41,001 nucleotides of DNA, taken from Nitrospirota bacterium (lineage in GTDB: Bacteria > Nitrospirota > Nitrospiria > Nitrospirales > Nitrospiraceae). The DNA is taken from positions 1 to 41,001 of the forward strand of contig JAHRHE010000010.1 in NCBI GenBank assembly GCA_020027965.1, in the 5' to 3' direction. Positions 8,864-16,474 of the stretch are shown here, in pieces. Position 1 is the stretch's first letter; every line of letters starts with the position of its first letter. The translations under genes and the position numbers were made by a program. The notes under the pieces were generated by a model that was not told the origin of the DNA, searched no databases, and saw only the letters and a list, made by a program, of their open reading frames with translations.

Positions 8864-8971
8864 CTAGTGCCGTCCCAACTTGTTGGCCCTCGATTGGGCC
8901 AACGCTATGGCAAGCCGCTTCTGCAGGTGGTAGTGTTCCTATTTCTGCGAAAAGGGTTGGGACGGCACTAG
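8864..8971. mobile_element. 108-bp MITE-like element with perfect 16-bp terminal inverted repeats
   Basis: CTAGTGCCGTCCCAAC (8864-8879) and its exact reverse complement (8956-8971) bound a 76-base core. The core has its own hairpin, GTTGGCCC/GGGCCAAC. No coding sequence is present. The ends start with TAG/CTA next to a TA dinucleotide, which recalls IS630/Tc1-type miniature elements that duplicate TA; this is inference. The right arm contains the TAG stop codon of pilC (8970-8968). The rest of the gap (8664-8863) shows nothing else. An alternative reading is a structured 3' untranslated element or terminator of pilC. Confidence 0.7.
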
Positions 8972-10179
8972 CCGACCACCGCGGCCATCTGGAAAATTGG
9001 GAGGTACATGGCGATGACGATAAACCCGATGATCGTCCCGAGAAACACCATCATCGCCGGTTCCAGGAGTGAGGTCAGCGCGGCCACCGCTGCATCCACC
9101 TCGTCATCGTAAAAGTCGGCGATCTTGCCCAGCATCGCGTCCAGGGCACCGGTGGACTCACCCACTGAAATCATGTGCGTGACCATCTTGGGGAAGACCT
9201 CGCTCTTTGCCAGCGGCTCAGCCACCGTCTTGCCCTCGCTGATACTCTGCCGCGCTCCCAGAATGGCTTCCTCCACCACCTTGTTCCCTGACGTTTTGGC
9301 CACAATTGCGAGGCCATCCAGGATGGGCACCCCGCTGGTGATCAGGGTGCCGAGCGTCCGGGTAAACTTCGCGACGGAGGCCTTTCGAATCAAGTCTCCC
9401 ATGACCGGCAATCTGAGGAGGAAGCGATCGATCTTCAAGCGTCCGTCGGGTGTCGCGTAATACTTCTTGATCCCAAAGGCCGCCAGGGCCGCTGCGATTA
9501 TCATGTAAATGATATTCGATTTCATGAAGTTGCTGAGGTCGATGACGAGTTGGGTCGGGCCGGGGAGTCCGACCCTGCCCCCGGACATCTCGGCGAACAT
9601 CTGCGCAAAGATCGGGATCACATAGATCATCAGGACGGTGATCACGATCACTGAGACGCCCAGGATGGCGGCGGGATAGACCATGGCGGACTTGATCTGG
9701 CTCTTGAGCTTCATGGCCTTCTCGATATGCTTCGCCAAACGGCCCAGGATGGTATCCAGCAAGCCGCCGATTTCCCCGGCATGGACCATGTTGACGTAGA
9801 GCTCGTCGAACACTTTGGGATGCCGTTTCAGCGCGTCCGCAAACGTGGACCCTCCCTCCACGTCCATCCGAACCTCTCCGATCGTCTTGCAGAACGCCTT
9901 GTTTTCCGATTGGGTGGAGAGAATTTCGAGGCACTGGATGAGTGGAAGGCCCGCGTTAATCATGGTCGCGAACTGGCGCGTGAAGACCACAATGTCTTTG
10001 TCACTGACACCGCCACCGAGGGTGAAGCCCGCCAGGCCGCCCGGCTTTTCCTGGACAGTCGTGACGGTGAGGCCCTGCCGCCGGAGCGTATCTAGGGCCT
10101 CATCACGGGACTTCGCGACCTGCTCGCCCTTTCTAATGGTCCCCTGGCGGGTCCTCGCTACATAGGTGAAGGTGGCCAT
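8968..10179 (-). CDS. pilC: Type IV pilus inner-membrane platform protein PilC (GspF family)
   Basis: The protein has 403 residues, the usual length. Two GspF domains are seen. The first, about 70-190, has FTRQFATMINAGLPLIQCLEIL; the second, about 270-395, has KFTRTLGTLITSGVPILDGL. Each precedes membrane segments (about 170-195, 215-240, 375-395). PilC is the inner-membrane platform that couples the assembly and retraction ATPases to pilin polymerisation. The start has AAAGGGTACAGCAG just upstream. It lies upstream of the pilS- and pilR-like genes, matching common pilC-S-R order, but the pilB and pilT ATPase genes are not in the window. The stop codon lies inside the inverted end of a MITE-like element. 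Confidence 0.92.
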   Translation of the reverse strand: MATFTYVARTRQGTIRKGEQVAKSRDEALDTLRRQGLTVTTVQEKPGGLAGFTLGGGVSDKDIVVFTRQFATMINAGLPLIQCLEILSTQSENKAFCKTIGEVRMDVEGGSTFADALKRHPKVFDELYVNMVHAGEIGGLLDTILGRLAKHIEKAMKLKSQIKSAMVYPAAILGVSVIVITVLMIYVIPIFAQMFAEMSGGRVGLPGPTQLVIDLSNFMKSNIIYMIIAAALAAFGIKKYYATPDGRLKIDRFLLRLPVMGDLIRKASVAKFTRTLGTLITSGVPILDGLAIVAKTSGNKVVEEAILGARQSISEGKTVAEPLAKSEVFPKMVTHMISVGESTGALDAMLGKIADFYDDEVDAAVAALTSLLEPAMMVFLGTIIGFIVIAMYLPIFQMAAVVG

Positions 10180-10508
10180 CTGCTGTACCCTTTAGTATCC
10201 CGCTTAGTATCGCGCCTCACGTACTCCACCCCCAGGGAGGAGCCGCTCGCCGTTCGATGCGCAAGGCGTGGTGGTGGGGTGCACGATGCAGAGGGAAGGA
10301 TGTGGCGGCTCTCCCACGGTCCGATCGATCACGAAGCGTCGCGCCCGATGAGCAACCGAAACTGTTCCCATTTCACGCGCTGTTCTCAGGGGTTAGACGA
10401 ATCTTTAGAGTATAGCCGAACAACGAGAAGTCTATCGAAGGACCTTCGGCTTGTCAACTTTGGAGGCAGTTTCAAAATCGAGGGTGTCCGCTGGATACCG
10501 CGGAGCGC
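10180..10508. other. Leader region upstream of pilC without a gene
   Basis: No credible coding or RNA gene is seen. On the minus strand a TTGACA (10457-10452), a 13-base palindrome CGAAGGTCCTTCG and a TATACT (10414-10409) occur, but the two hexamers are 37 bases apart and cannot form one normal promoter. The stretch may hold the pilC promoter, which I cannot place. Confidence 0.4.
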
Positions 10509-11045
10509 TCAGACCTCGCCGGCGCTGGCATGGGTAACACCACGGTAGAGGTAGTGGAATCCGGAGACGATGGTCAACGCCACCATCAGATAGAGAACCG
10601 GCTGGATCAGGTGCAGATCCATCTGCCGAGCAGTCAGCATGACCACCAACAGGATGTACACAAGCTGCAGGAGGGTCGTGCCCTTCCCCAGGAGTGTCGG
10701 CGAAATGTCTACCCGCGATTCCGTCAGTCGCGCCACCAAGGTCCCCGTCATCAGGATCATGTCACGGCTGACGACCAGGATTACGATCCACAAAGGGACC
10801 AGATGAAGGACGGCGAGCGTCGCGAAGCCCGAGGTGAGCAGCAGCTTGTCGGCCAGCGGGTCGAGGTAGGCGCCGAGTCTCGTGCGCTGGTTGGCCACGC
10901 GTGCGATGGTGCCGTCCAGGCCGTCCGTGATCGCCGCCACCGCGAGCACGATCAATGCATGCTCATATCGCTCGTAGATGAGGAATCCGACGAAGACAGG
11001 GACTAGCAGGATGCGCAGGACCGTCAAGCTGTTCGGGACGTTCAT
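10509..11045 (-). CDS. pgsA: CDP-diacylglycerol--glycerol-3-phosphate 3-phosphatidyltransferase
   Basis: The protein has 178 residues, the family's length. The CDP-alcohol phosphotransferase motif is complete: DGLDGTIARVANQRTRLGAY followed by LDPLADK, giving the D-x2-DG-x2-AR-x8-G-x3-D-x3-D signature. Several membrane helices follow. The enzyme makes phosphatidylglycerol phosphate from CDP-diacylglycerol and glycerol-3-phosphate at the inner membrane. It begins NVPNSLTVLRI, typical of PgsA. No ribosome site is obvious before the ATG, but a consensus promoter lies 66-94 bases upstream. It is transcribed divergently from the small gene at 11218. Confidence 0.94.
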   Translation of the reverse strand: MNVPNSLTVLRILLVPVFVGFLIYERYEHALIVLAVAAITDGLDGTIARVANQRTRLGAYLDPLADKLLLTSGFATLAVLHLVPLWIVILVVSRDMILMTGTLVARLTESRVDISPTLLGKGTTLLQLVYILLVVMLTARQMDLHLIQPVLYLMVALTIVSGFHYLYRGVTHASAGEV

Positions 11046-11110
11046 AGCGTGGTGGCAGCGCCCGGCCTCTTTGCCATGGTCTCAACCCTGTCTGACTGAC
11101 CGGGCGTGCC

Positions 11111-11139
11111 ATGATAAGTACCCTGCGCGGGCTTGTCAA
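11111..11139 (-). promoter_or_regulatory. Sigma-70 promoter for pgsA
   Basis: On the minus strand, TTGACA (11139-11134) is separated by 17 bases from TATCAT (11116-11111). This is a perfect -35 and a five-of-six -10. The implied leader to the pgsA ATG is about 60 bases. Confidence 0.7.
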
Positions 11140-11145
11140 CAACGG

Positions 11146-11174
11146 TTGAACTCTATGACCTGCCCGACTATAAT
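11146..11174 (+). promoter_or_regulatory. Sigma-70 promoter for the small plus-strand gene
   Basis: TTGAAC (11146-11151), a 17-base spacer and a perfect TATAAT (11169-11174) precede GGAGGG (11207-11212) and the TTG start at 11218. Its -35 lies six bases from the -35 of the divergent pgsA promoter. The two form an inverted pair, GTCAAC-AAC-GGTTGAAC. Confidence 0.75.
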
Positions 11175-11217
11175 CAGCCCGGTTCAGGCGCAACTGCCAC
11201 GACACTGGAGGGACTCC

Positions 11218-11538
11218 TTGAGCACGCTCCCATTGTCCTTCAAGAAAGAGGGTGTCATCGAACGGCACCAGCTGGAGGGAATTGATCCGAGCGACCGCTC
11301 TTTCAGCAGATCCATCTTGGTAAGCCGAACCGCCCAGGGATATTCGGCAAAAGTGATGTACGAAGCCCTCACGGTAGAAGGCCAGACCTATTCCACAGTA
11401 GCTGCGGCCGTGAAGAACCTGGTGGACAAACTCCGGGAGTTGGGCTTCCGACGGATGCGGACACGGCTCAATTTCAGGGGACGCCGCTACCTCGCTGAAA
11501 AAGAAACCTGGATCGAGCACCCCGACACCAGCCAGTAG
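11218..11538 (+). CDS. Small conserved-looking hypothetical protein
   Basis: The frame is open upstream, but TTG 11218 is chosen. It has GGAGGG five bases upstream and a textbook promoter whose transcript would begin near 11181, downstream of the earlier ATG codons of the open frame (10978 and 11155). The 106-residue product is basic, with MYEALTVEGQTYSTVAAA, KNLVDKLRELGF and RRMRTRLNFRGRRYLAEKE. It has no signal peptide or membrane segment, so it is probably cytoplasmic. I do not recognise the family; the residue pattern looks like a real small alpha/beta protein. Its last codons, AGC CAG TAG, lie at the edge of a palindromic repeat, as do those of murE. It is the only plus-strand gene in the central part of the window. 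Confidence 0.72.
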   Translation: MSTLPLSFKKEGVIERHQLEGIDPSDRSFSRSILVSRTAQGYSAKVMYEALTVEGQTYSTVAAAVKNLVDKLRELGFRRMRTRLNFRGRRYLAEKETWIEHPDTSQ

Positions 11539-11542
11539 CCCA

Positions 11543-11583
11543 TAGCGAATAGCCAGCAGCTCTGAGCTACCAGCTACTCGCTA
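11543..11583. repeat. 41-bp near-perfect palindrome between convergent genes
   Basis: Arms 11543-11562 and 11564-11583 match at 17 of 20 positions around a single central base (TAGCGAATAGCCAGCAGCTC against GAGCTACCAGCTACTCGCTA). It lies between the ends of two convergent genes (11538 and 11584), so it may act as a bidirectional terminator, although no T run follows. It shares AGCCAGTAGC-type words with the murF-murE gap. Confidence 0.65.
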
Positions 11584-12735
11584 TCAGCTTCCACCTATCA
11601 ATTCTTCATAGATCAGATCGTGGATCAGGGGTCGGAACTTCTGGATGCCGTTGTTCTGTCTGGTCGGATGGACCCGATTGGAGAGCAGGACCACTTCAAG
11701 TTGTTTCAACGGGTCGATCCACAGCGAGGTCCCGGTATACCCCAGGTGGCCGAAGGAGATTGGCGAGAACCGCGTCCCTGAAGAGGAGGGCGCGGACGGC
11801 GTATCCCAGCCCAGTCCCCAGCTCGAGCCGGCCGTTCGCTCCTGCCTCGCGACAAAGTGCCGGACCAGCTCCGGTGAGAGCAGGCCTTCCCCTCCCAAGT
11901 AGGCTTGCACCCAACATCCCGAGACCGTCAACACCGCTGAAGCCGTCCCGAACAGACCGGCGTGCCCGGCCACTCCGCCTATGGCATAAGCATTTTCGTC
12001 ATGCACGTCCCCTCGGAGCACGCGGCCGCGCCACGGATCTTCCTCGGTCGGCGCCACCAGGCGGCGGTCGATCCGCTCACGATTCCCGTCGTTGGCTGGT
12101 TCCCCAGACCGCATCGTACCCCGCCCCAGGAACGAGAGCGGCGCGGCCTTCATCGGGCCATGGACTCGGCTCAGGCAGAAGGCGGCCAGGGAACCTCCGG
12201 TGAGCCGTTCAAGGATGAATCCCAGCAACATGAACCCCAAATCACTGTAAAGGCTGCGCGCTCCGATCGGATAGACGACGGCCTCCTGGCGGATCAAATC
12301 CAGAACCAGGTCCTTGGCGGCCGGGCTGCCTAGGTAACCCGGCTGGTCGCGATCTCGCTCCGCAATCCGTTCGTAGAAGGGGCGCCAGGCAGGCAGGCCG
12401 GAACTGTGATTCAAGAGATGGAACAGCGTGGCGCAACCGATCCCGCTTCCCTGCAGTTGCGGGAGAAGGTCGTGCACCGGCTGTTCAAGGCTGAGGCGTT
12501 GCTCCTGGATCAGGCACAGCGCGGCGGTAGCGGTGGCCAGCGGTTTGGTTAACGAGGCGAGGTCATAGACCGTCTCGAGGGTGGCCGGCTCCGGCTCTGG
12601 AATGAGCGCGGCGTGCCCGAACGCGCTTTGGTAGGCCACGCGACCGCGCAGCCGAACGAGGAGGACCGCCCCCGGGAAGACCCCCGTCTCCAGGGCGGAC
12701 TGCATGGCGTTCGCAATACGATCTGACCCGGTCAT
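11584..12735 (-). CDS. Serine hydrolase of the beta-lactamase (class C/PBP4*) family
   Basis: The protein has 383 residues. SLTK (61-64) supplies the nucleophile Ser and Lys. YSD (163-165) stands where YxN is usual, and HLGYTG (330-335) replaces the KTG triad. The stretch VHDENAYAIGG then VAGHAGLFGTA is typical of a subgroup of these esterase- or peptidase-like enzymes. No clear signal peptide is seen, so a cytoplasmic or non-classically located hydrolase is possible; in some bacteria relatives cut muropeptides or esters. Substrate cannot be assigned. It is near the end of the dcw run and is separated from divIVA by a REP-like hairpin. Confidence 0.85.
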   Translation of the reverse strand: MTGSDRIANAMQSALETGVFPGAVLLVRLRGRVAYQSAFGHAALIPEPEPATLETVYDLASLTKPLATATAALCLIQEQRLSLEQPVHDLLPQLQGSGIGCATLFHLLNHSSGLPAWRPFYERIAERDRDQPGYLGSPAAKDLVLDLIRQEAVVYPIGARSLYSDLGFMLLGFILERLTGGSLAAFCLSRVHGPMKAAPLSFLGRGTMRSGEPANDGNRERIDRRLVAPTEEDPWRGRVLRGDVHDENAYAIGGVAGHAGLFGTASAVLTVSGCWVQAYLGGEGLLSPELVRHFVARQERTAGSSWGLGWDTPSAPSSSGTRFSPISFGHLGYTGTSLWIDPLKQLEVVLLSNRVHPTRQNNGIQKFRPLIHDLIYEELIGGS

Positions 12736-12779
12736 CGTGAAGAGGAAAGAGTGGGAGCGTCACACGGACAGGCACGCCG

Positions 12780-12817
12780 CCCTTCGACAAGCTCAGGACC
12801 CCGAGCCTCGTCGAGGG
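12780..12817. repeat. REP-like hairpin (CTTCGACAAGCTCAGG type)
   Basis: Arms near 12780-12794 and 12803-12817 (CCCTTCGACAAGCTC against GAGCCTCGTCGAGGG) form an imperfect hairpin between divIVA and the serine hydrolase. The word CTTCGACAAGCTCAGG is one I know as a widespread intergenic repeat in many bacterial genomes. Confidence 0.6.
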
Positions 12818-12841
12818 GCAGCGGCGAGCCAGTCCCTAGGG

Positions 12842-13336
12842 TCAGCCGGTGATCTCCTCGGTCCGACTGTCCCGGGCCGGGTGCTTCCCGTCGCTTTCCT
12901 CGATCTCGAGCATGCGCTCAAACGTCCGCAACATGGACCGCAGGCGCTCGATCGCGAGCAGGCGCTGTTTCTGAAGGTCCGTCAGCTCACGCTGCAGAGT
13001 GGCAAGGTCGCTCCGAGCCTCCCGGAGGAGCTCGCCCGCCTTCAACTCGGCTTCCTTCATGATCAACTCCGCATCTCGTTGAGCCATCTGCTTCAGCTCC
13101 TCAGCCAGGGCTTGGGTGGAGACCAGCGTGTGCGACAGGGTCGACTCGGTCTTCTTCAGTTCGGTCAGGTGGGCCTCGGTGTGCGCGAGTTTGTCGCGCA
13201 GCATGGTCATCTCGCGATTCTGGGTCTCCACAGTCGTGGCGAGGTCCTCGAGAAACCGGTCCACCTCGGCACGATCGTATCCTCGAAATCGGACCCTGAA
13301 TGCCATCTGCTGGATGTCGAGCGGCGTCAGCTTCAT
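12842..13336 (-). CDS. divIVA: DivIVA-domain coiled-coil protein
   Basis: The protein has 164 residues. The N-terminus KLTPLDIQQMAFRVRFRGYD then EVDRFLEDL is the DivIVA/GpsB membrane-binding lipid domain, followed by a long coiled coil to about residue 145 and an acidic tail. DivIVA proteins gather at curved membrane and septa and recruit division or wall enzymes; the gene is a standard downstream partner of ftsZ, yggS and yggT. Its ATG overlaps the yggT stop as ATGA (13333-13336), so translation is coupled. Confidence 0.9.
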   Translation of the reverse strand: MKLTPLDIQQMAFRVRFRGYDRAEVDRFLEDLATTVETQNREMTMLRDKLAHTEAHLTELKKTESTLSHTLVSTQALAEELKQMAQRDAELIMKEAELKAGELLREARSDLATLQRELTDLQKQRLLAIERLRSMLRTFERMLEIEESDGKHPARDSRTEEITG

Positions 13337-13650
13337 GGTTCTCGAAGCCTCCCTCCAAGATCATACACGGTGCCGACCAGGAAAAAGTCCAAGAAGTAGA
13401 TCGCCGCGATGAGAATAATGGGCGAGATATCGATCCCCATCCCTCGATAGCCCATCATTCGAAACATCTTGTGACGAATTGGCTCGAGCAACGGATCGGT
13501 CAGACGATTCAACGTCTGAACGATCGGATTCCACGGGTCTGCGTTCACCCATGACAGCACGACTCTGATAATGACGACCCAGATATAAGTCTGCAGGAGC
13601 ATATGCAGCACCGAGGCTAGCGCCGAGAGGAAGTTGCCCGCGACAAACAT
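13333..13650 (-). CDS. yggT: YggT-family membrane protein
   Basis: The protein has 105 residues with two membrane segments (about 8-32 and 75-97) around VLSWVNADPWNPIVQTLNRL and TDPLLEPIR, the family signature. YggT proteins are linked to division-site and osmotic roles, but the biochemical function is unsettled. The ATG shares one base with the proC stop (TGATG), and the 3' end overlaps divIVA by ATGA. Confidence 0.92.
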   Translation of the reverse strand: MFVAGNFLSALASVLHMLLQTYIWVVIIRVVLSWVNADPWNPIVQTLNRLTDPLLEPIRHKMFRMMGYRGMGIDISPIILIAAIYFLDFFLVGTVYDLGGRLREP

Positions 13651-14450
13651 CAGTCGCCGAGCTCCTTGGATCGTTTCGTCGCGGCTTCGACCGCGGCCAT
13701 GAGAGTGGCCCTCAGTCCACCCTGTTCCAACCGATGAAGCCCAGCCATCGTGGTCCCTCCGGGAGAAGCCACGCGATCTTTGAGACGGCCCGGATGCTCG
13801 CCCGTCTCAAGAAGCATACGCGCAGCACCCAGGAGGGTCTGGGCGGCCAGCAGTTCGGCGGTGCTCCTGGGCAGGCCCATCTTGACGCCGCCGTCCGCCA
13901 GGGCCTCGATCGCCGCAAACGCATAGGCCGGACCGCTCCCGCTCAGTCCGGTGACGGCATCCATCAAGCGCTCCTCGACCACCACCACGCGACCGACGGA
14001 TTCGAACAGGGACCGGACCAATCGCATCTCGTCCTCGGTGACACCCGGACCGGCGGCCAGGGCGGAGACTCCCTCACGCACCAGGGCCGGCGCGTTCGGC
14101 ATCACTCTCACGATCCGGCTCGCAGGTCCCAGCCACCCGGCGATTCGCCTGATGGAGACCCCGGCCGCGATGGAGATGACCAACCGTCCGGCCAGCGCCG
14201 AGGCCAGACCCTCCAGCACCGCATCCAGGGACTGCGGCTTCACGGCCAGCAGCACCACCTCGGCCCAAGCGGCGGCCGCTCCGTTGTCGGACCCCACGCG
14301 CACGCCGAACCTCCGCTTGATCAGATCCCGTCGCTCGATGCTGATATCGGTCGCGTACAAGGCGTCCGGGGAGACCGTCTGCGAGGCGAGCAGGCCCGCG
14401 AGCAACGCCTCGGCCATCTGGCCCGCTCCGATGACAGCGATTCGTTTCAT
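13650..14450 (-). CDS. proC: Pyrroline-5-carboxylate reductase
   Basis: The protein has 266 residues. The Rossmann motif is IAVIGAGQMAEALLAGL, and the C-terminal signature region reads LSGSGPAYAFAAIEALADGG with a later SPGGTTMAGL. It makes L-proline from pyrroline-5-carboxylate with NAD(P)H. An ATG at 14465 is also in frame, but ATG 14450 begins directly at KRIAVIG and has CGGAG five bases upstream. The gene sits 18 bases after yggS, a common arrangement in which proC joins the yggS-yggT-divIVA group without an obvious metabolic reason. Confidence 0.94.
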   Translation of the reverse strand: MKRIAVIGAGQMAEALLAGLLASQTVSPDALYATDISIERRDLIKRRFGVRVGSDNGAAAAWAEVVLLAVKPQSLDAVLEGLASALAGRLVISIAAGVSIRRIAGWLGPASRIVRVMPNAPALVREGVSALAAGPGVTEDEMRLVRSLFESVGRVVVVEERLMDAVTGLSGSGPAYAFAAIEALADGGVKMGLPRSTAELLAAQTLLGAARMLLETGEHPGRLKDRVASPGGTTMAGLHRLEQGGLRATLMAAVEAATKRSKELGD

Positions 14451-14468
14451 GAAGGCTCCGTGCATGAG

Positions 14469-15185
14469 TCATGCGGGACGCGGACCGAAGATCGCCGTGC
14501 CGACACGCACCAGCGTCGCGCCCTCTTCCACGGCGATCTCGAAATCCTGGGACATGCCCATCGACAACTCGTCCATCCGGACACGGGGCAAGCCCATCCG
14601 CGCCACACGTTCGGCGAGCTCGCGTAGCCGGCGGAAAAACAGCCTGCGCGATTCGACCTCGCCCGTGAGCGGAGGAATCGTCATCAGACCCTTGACTGCG
14701 AGGTGGGACATCCGATCAAGCGCCACGACCGAGTCCGCCATGACGTCCGGGCTAAAGCCGGCCTTGGTCGGCTCCCCTCCAAGATTCACCTCGAGGAGCA
14801 CAGGCTGGCAGACCCCCGTCTCCCCTGCCCGACGATCGATCTCCGAGGCCAGTTCCACGCTCTCCACCGAATGGATCATCTCGAAGCGACCAACCACCGA
14901 CCTGGCCTTGCGACGCTGGAGACGACCAACGAAGTGCCAGGCCAGCCCTTCACGCGCTCCGATCGCGTCCATCTTGGGGATCGCCTCCTGAAGACGGCTC
15001 TCCCCCAGGAGATTCACTCCCGCCTCAATCGCCGCGCGTACACGCTCCACCGGCACGGATTTGGTCACCGCGACCAGCCGAACGCCCTCGGGCCGTCGCC
15101 CTGCGCGCTGGGCCGCGAGGCGGATCCGCTCCAAGACGGTTCGAACGTTGCTGGTAATGACATCTTGCTCGAGTCTGTCCGCCAA
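14469..15185 (-). CDS. yggS: YggS/PLPBP family pyridoxal phosphate-binding protein
   Basis: The protein has 238 residues. RLVAVTKSVP holds the PLP lysine (Lys42), GESRLQEAIPK and WHFVGRLQRRKA follow, and the C-terminus has ELSMGMSQDFEIAVEEGATL and VRVGTAIFG. It is a single-domain alanine-racemase-fold protein without known catalysis that keeps free PLP and amino-acid pools balanced. The usual HFIGxLQxNK is varied to HFVGRLQRRK. The start used here is TTG, with no strong ribosome site, so the N-terminus is uncertain by a few residues. Confidence 0.93.
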   Translation of the reverse strand: MADRLEQDVITSNVRTVLERIRLAAQRAGRRPEGVRLVAVTKSVPVERVRAAIEAGVNLLGESRLQEAIPKMDAIGAREGLAWHFVGRLQRRKARSVVGRFEMIHSVESVELASEIDRRAGETGVCQPVLLEVNLGGEPTKAGFSPDVMADSVVALDRMSHLAVKGLMTIPPLTGEVESRRLFFRRLRELAERVARMGLPRVRMDELSMGMSQDFEIAVEEGATLVRVGTAIFGPRPA

Positions 15186-15238
15186 TCCGGGCCACCATGC
15201 TCAACCAGTGATGAACGATGGCCGCTGGCCGATTTGTT

Positions 15239-15307
15239 GAATTCTTGATTTTGTGATTTGCCGATTCTTCAATGAGGAAATCAGCAAATCAACAAATCCA
15301 GAAATTC
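15239..15307. repeat. AT-rich long inverted repeat between pgeF and yggS
   Basis: Arms 15239-15270 and 15276-15307 are near reverse complements over about 32 bases, built from GATTTG/CAAATC words (TTGTGATTTGCCGATT against AATCAGCAAATCAACA). The loop is about five bases. It is conspicuously AT-rich against its surroundings and could form a strong hairpin in the mRNA. The rest of the gap (15186-15414) shows no gene. Confidence 0.65.
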
Positions 15308-15414
15308 TTCATCGTTCTGATTGTCCGGCTGGCCCGTATTCTACCGGAAGACGCTCGCGAATGTCAGGTCTCTTCGCCAGGCCGTGGGAAAACGAAGGAG
15401 ATGACGCCACCGGC

Positions 15415-16158
15415 TCAACGGCGGATCCGCATGATGCCGCTGACCATGGTTCCGCGGACCGTCCCTTCCCGTCGGTAAGAATAGAAGAGGGCCGGATGGC
15501 AGACCGTACACACGCGCACGGTCCGGATCTGCTCCTCCGGTACGCCGGCCGATGCTGCCTGGCGCCACAGGAGCTCCTGCAGGTCCAGCATCGCCTTCCT
15601 CCCTCCGACTTCGCGAACGACGTTCCGCCAGTCGGGGAAGCCTGCACGGAGCCTTTCCAGGACCGGCTCGTCCACTTCATAGCAACAGGGTCCGACGGAC
15701 GGCCCGATCCCGATCTGCATGCGCAGGGGGTTCGACCCGAACCGTCGGCGGAGAATCGAGAGGGTCTTCGGGAGGACGCCGGCAATGGCCCCTCGCCATC
15801 CGGCATGAACCGCCGCCACCACCTTGGACATTGGGTCGTGGACCAGCACAGGCACGCAGTCGGCCGTGCGCACCGTGAGTAGAACCCGAGGCCGATTCGT
15901 GATGAGGGCATCCCAGCCTCCCGCAAGAGTCTCTCCGACCTTGACCGGCCGGTCCAGCACGAGGGCGTCCGTGCCATGCACTTGCTTCACCGACACCACG
16001 GCGACCGGCGCTCCGGCGGCCGGGTCGCCGGGGGTTCCCTGCGTGACGGAGGCGGTGTCCGAGGTCGGGCCGGCAGGTCGGTGGCGCGTCCCGAAAAAAT
16101 GCCTGACGCCGTCCTTCCTGTCCGCGAACGCCGGCAGCGTAATCAGTCCATGAGCCAT
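15415..16158 (-). CDS. pgeF: Peptidoglycan editing factor / laccase-domain protein (YfiH family)
   Basis: The protein has 247 residues. The zinc/copper site is visible as SVKQVHGTDA, RTADCVPVLVHD and AVHAGWRG (His, Cys, His), with GIGPSVGPCCYEV and YSYRREG downstream. Family members are purine nucleoside phosphorylase-like and, in E. coli, PgeF removes wrongly incorporated residues from UDP-MurNAc peptides. Its position directly after ftsZ supports the wall-quality role. Two ATG codons (MAHG, then HG) are close together. Confidence 0.92.
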   Translation of the reverse strand: MAHGLITLPAFADRKDGVRHFFGTRHRPAGPTSDTASVTQGTPGDPAAGAPVAVVSVKQVHGTDALVLDRPVKVGETLAGGWDALITNRPRVLLTVRTADCVPVLVHDPMSKVVAAVHAGWRGAIAGVLPKTLSILRRRFGSNPLRMQIGIGPSVGPCCYEVDEPVLERLRAGFPDWRNVVREVGGRKAMLDLQELLWRQAASAGVPEEQIRTVRVCTVCHPALFYSYRREGTVRGTMVSGIMRIRR

Positions 16159-16284
16159 ACTACGTTCTACGGTTGGCGTGATGTTGGTCTTCTACCCCGT
16201 CCACCCCAATCAACGGCTCGGCTGGACAAGATGGGGGCGGAGGGTGTTGCCATGCTGGGCACATTTTGGGGGGGACAGGTCTGA

Positions 16285-16414
16285 CCCCAATTGCGCGCGT
16301 TATCACTGCGTCTCGTGAAGCGCACCTCGTGAAGCGTATCTCGCAAACAATCTCACGAGATAGGAGCGACGAGATACGAACGACGCTGAAAGAAGTGTGC
16401 GCGATGCGCGAGCA
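16285..16414. repeat. Repeat cluster between ftsZ and pgeF (ACGAGATACG and GCGCGAGCA families)
   Basis: The gap 16159-16474 has no gene. CTCGTGAAGCG-type words recur at 16313 and 16327. CGTATCTCG (16335-16343) pairs with CGAGATACG (16370-16378). GTGTGCGCGATGCGCGAGCA (16395-16414) is identical to 5500-5519, and AATTGCGCGCGT near 16290 resembles a word near 5373. Confidence 0.65.
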
Positions 16415-16474
16415 GGGGATCAGCGCGGACTTCCCGTCGCTTCTCCCTCCACCCTTCCCCAGCCGAGCGTCCCT

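Noticed and set aside
10409-10457. TTGACA and TATACT on the minus strand as a pilC promoter
   Set aside because: The hexamers are 37 bases apart, far from the 16-18 bases needed.
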